From Ettlia oleoabundans (Eukaryota; Chlorophyta; Chlorophyceae; Chlamydomonadales): a stretch of DNA of 11,968 nt. The number at the start of each line of letters is the position of its first letter. Position 1 is the first letter of the stretch. The stretch covers positions 1 through 11,968 of the forward strand of contig JAAMXP010000139.1 in assembly GCA_019693395.1 (NCBI GenBank), given 5' to 3'. The position numbers and the translations under genes are program-made. Shown here piece by piece: positions 8,553-11,968 of the stretch. The notes beneath the pieces are model-generated. The model did no database searches. It saw only the letters and a list, made by a program, of their open reading frames with translations, and was not told the origin of the DNA.

Positions 8553-11500
8553 ATGCCAAAGTTCGTACGTAGAGCCAGCCCCAGTCCGGTAACGATGGGG
8601 GATGCAGGCACCGGCTTGTTGTCTGCAGCAAGCCGATTCCAAAGTGCTGTTGGGCTCAGCGTTCTGCTGGTGGTGCTCGTCTTTGTCGAACTGAACCCGG
8701 TGAACAAGTCGCTGCGGCTGAGCCGCAGCCTGCAGCAGTTCCGAAGCTCAGCGCCATGCAACTGCACGCAGCAGCAAGCGCCGATAGCGCTGGGGCAAGG
8801 CGCAGCAGGTGACGCAGCAGCGACTCCTGCAGTGGCGGCGGTAACCGACTCGGTGGCGGCTCCAGCCTGCCCCGCTTGCGCGGCCTGCCCTGCCTGTCCT
8901 GAGCAGAAACCAGCTGCCGGCACCAATTCGACGGCAACCGCAACCGCAGGCAGCTGGCCGCCGCCACAGGGCCCGCTTGCAGCGCTTGCAGCGGCACCTT
9001 GGAAGCCCGCCCTGCCAGACCACGAGCTGCAGAAGGGGTTGGTGTCCCACGGCAACATGGCCCGCACACGCCGCTTCCTCAATAAGCTGCTCACTGGCCA
9101 GCCCGTCACAGTGGGTGGGTGCCCATGGTATGGCTGGCCTCCCCTCCTGCACGCATGGCTGTCTCGCCTGCCCCGCCGTTTGCTGCGCTGCTACCACATG
9201 CCTGCACACCGGCAACCGCCTTCTGTGTCATACCCCAAGGCCTTCTGCCGTGCAACACTCCCGCCCACCTGTGCTGACGCCCGCTCCCCCGCTTGCCTTT
9301 TCTGCCTCCATTCCGCAGTGGCCATTGGTGGCAGCGTGTCGTGGGGCCACGGGGCCAGCGCCCGCGGGGTCACTGACTTTCCAGCCATCATTTTCAACTG
9401 GCTAAACGCCACCTTCCCAAACCCAAAACACCGTTTCCTCAACCGAGCAATCTCAGGTGGGACATTGGGTGCGGTCGGGCAGTCGGAAGGGGCTTCTGCT
9501 GCTCTTTGCGCAGGTGTCAGCTTGATTTTGAACATTCGCATAGCTAGCAGGTGGATGGTAGGTAAGAACCGTTTCCGCGTGATTCAGGCATCAGGAGGGT
9601 TTGCCGCTGCCTTGCCAGCCTCTTGCCGAGGCGACTGGAATAGCAGCAGCAGCAACAATAGCAGCGGCAGGATCGGCGGCATGAACAGCAGCCGAAGCAG
9701 TGCGAGCGCTTCACAGTCCTCTCCCCAACCGGACAGTGTGTTGGAGTGTGCTGCTGTCCTCCTGCTTTTGCTTGCTGATGTGCTTACATTCCGTGATGGT
9801 CCGCCTGCTATCTCCCCACCCTGTGTGTGCAGCCACCCCCTCTACCTACTTCACCCTCTGCCTACAGTGGCATGTCCCGCCGGAAGTGGACTTGGTGGTG
9901 GTGAGTGGAACCCTCCCTTTGTACCTCCGTGTTTCCCCTTTTCCCCTGATTCTGCCGGCACTTGCACCTCCATTTGGCTGAAATTGGCCACGCTGCTGCC
10001 TGGATCACCCTCCGTCTGCTGTCTGCAGGTCGTTCCTGCACTGCATGCCTGCATGGGGTTCCACCCTTCATCTGACCATGTTGCGTCGCCCATGGTGGTC
10101 AACCACCATCAATGCGCCAAGTTTAGCGCAATTTATTGTGTTTCCTGCCTGGCGGCCCACAGATGGACTTCAACACCAACGATGGGTCAGACCGAGGCGA
10201 CGTCCCCATACGCCGTGCACACGAGCGCCTCATTCGCAAGCTGCTGGAGCAGCCCAAGCGGCCGCCGGTGGTGGAGGTGGTGTTCTTCTACTGGGCGCTG
10301 GATTGGTTGGAGTGAGTGGGTGGCGCCCTTGGCCTGGCTGCCTCCAACTGTCTGACCTCCTGCTCTGGGCCTTGCCCGTGCCTGTCTGACCCCGTTCCCT
10401 TGCTGTGTACTGTAGGAATGCTGAGATACCGTACCGCCACGGTGGCGACGATGAGCTGGGTGTACTGGCACAGGCAAGATAGCAGTTCTTTGCGGGCCGC
10501 ACGATCAGCAAAAAGAGCTAGGCTGCGTGCAAATAATATGCATCCTGCCGGCCTGCCTTCGCTGGCACATGGGTTGGAACATCACTATAGTGGTGCCTTG
10601 TGACAACCGGCTGCACCATCTTCCCTGCCCACCCCAGACTGTTTGCTGCATCATGCAGGCGGGCCGGCATACCGCCCTGCAGCTGTTTAAAACTGTACCG
10701 CTCGATGCTATACCGCTCGATACTGTACCGCTCAATGTTGTACGACTCCTACTACTGCTGCTGTGGTACTGTGGTATATTTCCACAAAGCTTTCTGACCA
10801 CTACCTCCCATGTTGGCACCCTGGCAAGCAGGCCCTTGTGTTCATCATCACTCAATGCTCCCAAAATAAATCTGCCAAAAGCACCCCGTCTGCCGTATCT
10901 TGGCTGTCGTACTGCCGAAGCACATGTGCCCCCCCACACCACCCAATCAGTGCTTACCAACCTGCCTGCCTCCCTCCCTCCCTCCCTGCCTCCTGCCTGC
11001 CTGTCTGCAGTATTACCACTTGCCGTGGGTGTCTGATCGATCGCTGCTTTGGGACACTGTGTATGCCAAGGGCAACCCAAAGTACAAGGCGGAGGAGCCC
11101 TGGCCCAGCTTCCACATTGATAGGTGAGGGCATGGGGTGGAAAGGGGACACAGCAGCTTTGGACGCTGCTGCTGCTGCTGCTGCTATTGTGCTGGTACAA
11201 AGTGTGATGACAACCGTGTGCGTTTTTGGGTGGGTGCGGATAGCTGGGCACATTGGCTGCCCGGCGCTGTGTCTGCTTTATAGGTTGCTATCGTATGCCC
11301 TATCAAACCGTGTCCTTTTGTTCTCTTTGCTCCTGCAGGAATCACCCCAACGATGTTGGCCACAGGTGAGGAAGGCGTGTCCCCTCCTGCACACCAAATT
11401 CCACCCTTGTCTGGTTCGTTTGCAACGGCGGCATTCTGTTGCTTGATACCTTTCTTGCGATCTTCTTGGAATTGTTGCCAGCTTGTGCCTGCACCTGCCC

Positions 11501-11968
11501 GTCCTGCGCGTCCTGCCCTGCTCTGACCTGACCTTCTGCACCGCCGCTCGTACCGCGTTACCTGTACCGCCATCTGTACCGCCACCCACGTTGCCTGACT
11601 TGTACCGCCCTTTGTACCTCACCTGATGCAGGTATCTGGCTGAGATGGTGATTTTCTACCTGCGGAGGGTGCTGGAGGACCTCTCCTTCCGGCCCCTGGG
11701 ACCCGCTGACGAGGCCGCCAGCCTGGCGCCGCTGCCGCCACCCATGCTGCGGGTGCGTGAGTGGGTGGATGGGCGGGCGTGTGTGTGCATGGGCAGTCGG
11801 TGAGGGGCTGTGGGGCTTGTCATAGTGGTCAGCGCACGGCACGCTGTTCATGCCGTCCTGCATTGTCATGGTATGTGCTTGACTGTTGATTGGCACTGCC
11901 GCCTGGCTTGTTCTTGCTGGCTTGACAGCACTCACCTTATAGCGCCGTCATGGCATCCCTGCCAAATC
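8553..11968 (+). CDS. membrane-anchored SGNH/GDSL-type hydrolase, 3' end beyond the window
   Basis: Exons: 8553-9114, 9319-9456, 9833-9900, 10163-10311, 10416-10473, 11011-11123, 11339-11365, 11632-11752 (412 codons), then a tentative exon from 11929 (or 11943) to the window end. SGNH hydrolases cleave esters (acyl or acetyl groups of lipids or glycans); the substrate here is unknown. A basic N-terminus (MPKFVRR) and a hydrophobic segment at about residues 32-48 predict a type II signal anchor. Three N-glycosylation sequons follow it (NKS 51, NCT 70, NST 125), consistent with a lumenal or extracellular domain. A CPAC repeat (Cys 106, 109, 112, 115) lies in the Ala/Pro-rich stalk. Block I is AIGGSVSWGHG with Ser193 as nucleophile; block II is NRAISATPSTYF; block III is DLVVMDFNTNDGSD (Asn262); block V is D362-R-N-H365 (DxxH). 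A second ATG at 8595 has a better context (A at -3, G at +4), but 8553 keeps the basic residues before the anchor. The coding frame stays open through introns 1-3. Confidence 0.88.
10474..11010 (+). other. GC-AG intron of the hydrolase gene
   Basis: The upstream exon ends ...GVLAQ at CAG, followed by GCAAGA, which matches the known non-canonical AG|GCAAG donor class. The acceptor is CTGTCTGCAG, preceded by a very long CCTGCC/TCCC pyrimidine tract (about 10960-11010). Joining here gives LAQYYHLPW, as expected for the family, in phase 0. No GT donor near it keeps this reading. Confidence 0.8.
10694..10753 (+). repeat. 15-bp tandem repeat, four degenerate copies
   Basis: Copies start at 10694, 10709, 10724 and 10739 with consensus near TGTACCGCTCGATAC; the fourth copy is the most diverged. 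It lies in the GC-AG intron of the hydrolase gene. Confidence 0.75.
11165..11185 (+). repeat. (GCT)7 microsatellite
   Basis: Seven exact GCT units lie in intron 6 of the hydrolase gene. Confidence 0.9.
11339..11365 (+). other. 27-nt microexon carrying the catalytic His of the hydrolase
   Basis: The microexon lies between a TCCTGCAG acceptor and a GTGAGG donor and is flanked by phase-2 junctions on both sides. It contributes (R)NHPNDVGH(R), including His365 of the DxxH motif, while Asp362 lies at the end of the preceding exon. Its length is a multiple of three, so skipping would keep the frame but remove the catalytic His. Confidence 0.85.
11549..11620 (+). repeat. cluster of TGTACCGC octamers
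   Basis: Intron 7 of the hydrolase gene contains TGTACCGC at 11563, 11575 and 11601, a near copy CGTACCGC at 11549, and TGTACCTC at 11613, all on the plus strand. Spacing is irregular (12-26 bp), unlike the 15-bp array of intron 5. Confidence 0.7.

Noticed and set aside
8520..10355. A single 611-codon open frame as the hydrolase coding sequence
   Set aside because: It reads through introns 1-3; the family motifs after 9456 (ATPSTYF, DFNTNDGSD, FFYWALDWL) are in other frames and are joined in phase by GT-AG splicing.
10505..11251. Minus-strand 248-codon frame
   Set aside because: It lies antisense to the GC-AG intron and exon 6 of the hydrolase, with Ser runs from the GCT repeat.
1..11968. 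CRISPR array, tRNA or rRNA gene, insertion sequence
   Set aside because: I saw no regularly spaced repeats with unique spacers, no cloverleaf with a recognisable T-loop, and no transposase-like reading.

Overview
This is a stretch of nuclear DNA from a GC-rich eukaryote, most likely a green alga (Chlorophyta). The evidence is genes cut into short exons by GT-AG introns with GTGAGT/GTGCGT-type donors and pyrimidine-rich CTGCAG-type acceptors, Ala/Ser/Gly/Gln-rich low-complexity protein tails made of CAG/CTG/GGC repeats, a putative organelle transit peptide, and TGTAA motifs (the usual chlorophyte poly(A) signal) after the first gene. No bacterial operon, mobile-element gene, CRISPR array or RNA gene was recognised. 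The exon models were built by hand by matching reading phase, splice sites and remembered family motifs; no transcript or database search was available.

Layout: (1) 209-835, plus strand: the last two exons of an unrecognised protein whose fragment vaguely resembles the end of a PIN/NYN nuclease domain, with a Gln-rich C-terminus. (2) 1251-2598: mostly low-complexity intergenic sequence, with one weak candidate exon. (3) 2599-5342, minus strand: a complete six-exon GTP cyclohydrolase II gene (riboflavin synthesis, about 350 aa) that shows only the GCHII domain and carries an acidic Ser-rich tail. (4) 5343-5631: a short divergent intergenic region, possibly a shared promoter. (5) 5632-7876, plus strand: a six-exon SlyD-like FKBP-type peptidyl-prolyl isomerase with a predicted organelle transit peptide (about 241 aa). 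(6) 7877-8552: intergenic. (7) 8553 to the window end, plus strand: at least eight exons of a type II membrane-anchored SGNH/GDSL-type hydrolase with a recognisable Ser/Asp/His triad, one GC-AG intron and a 27-nt microexon that carries the catalytic His. The gene runs off the window.

The three recognised genes have no obvious shared pathway. GCHII and the FKBP could both act in the plastid, and their 5' ends face each other, but co-regulation is only a possibility. The points most worth a second look are the duplicated exon end in GCHII intron 5, the microexon and GC-AG intron of the hydrolase, stop-free introns whose lengths are multiples of three, and a recurring TGTACCGC octamer that appears in clusters in both coding and intron sequence.
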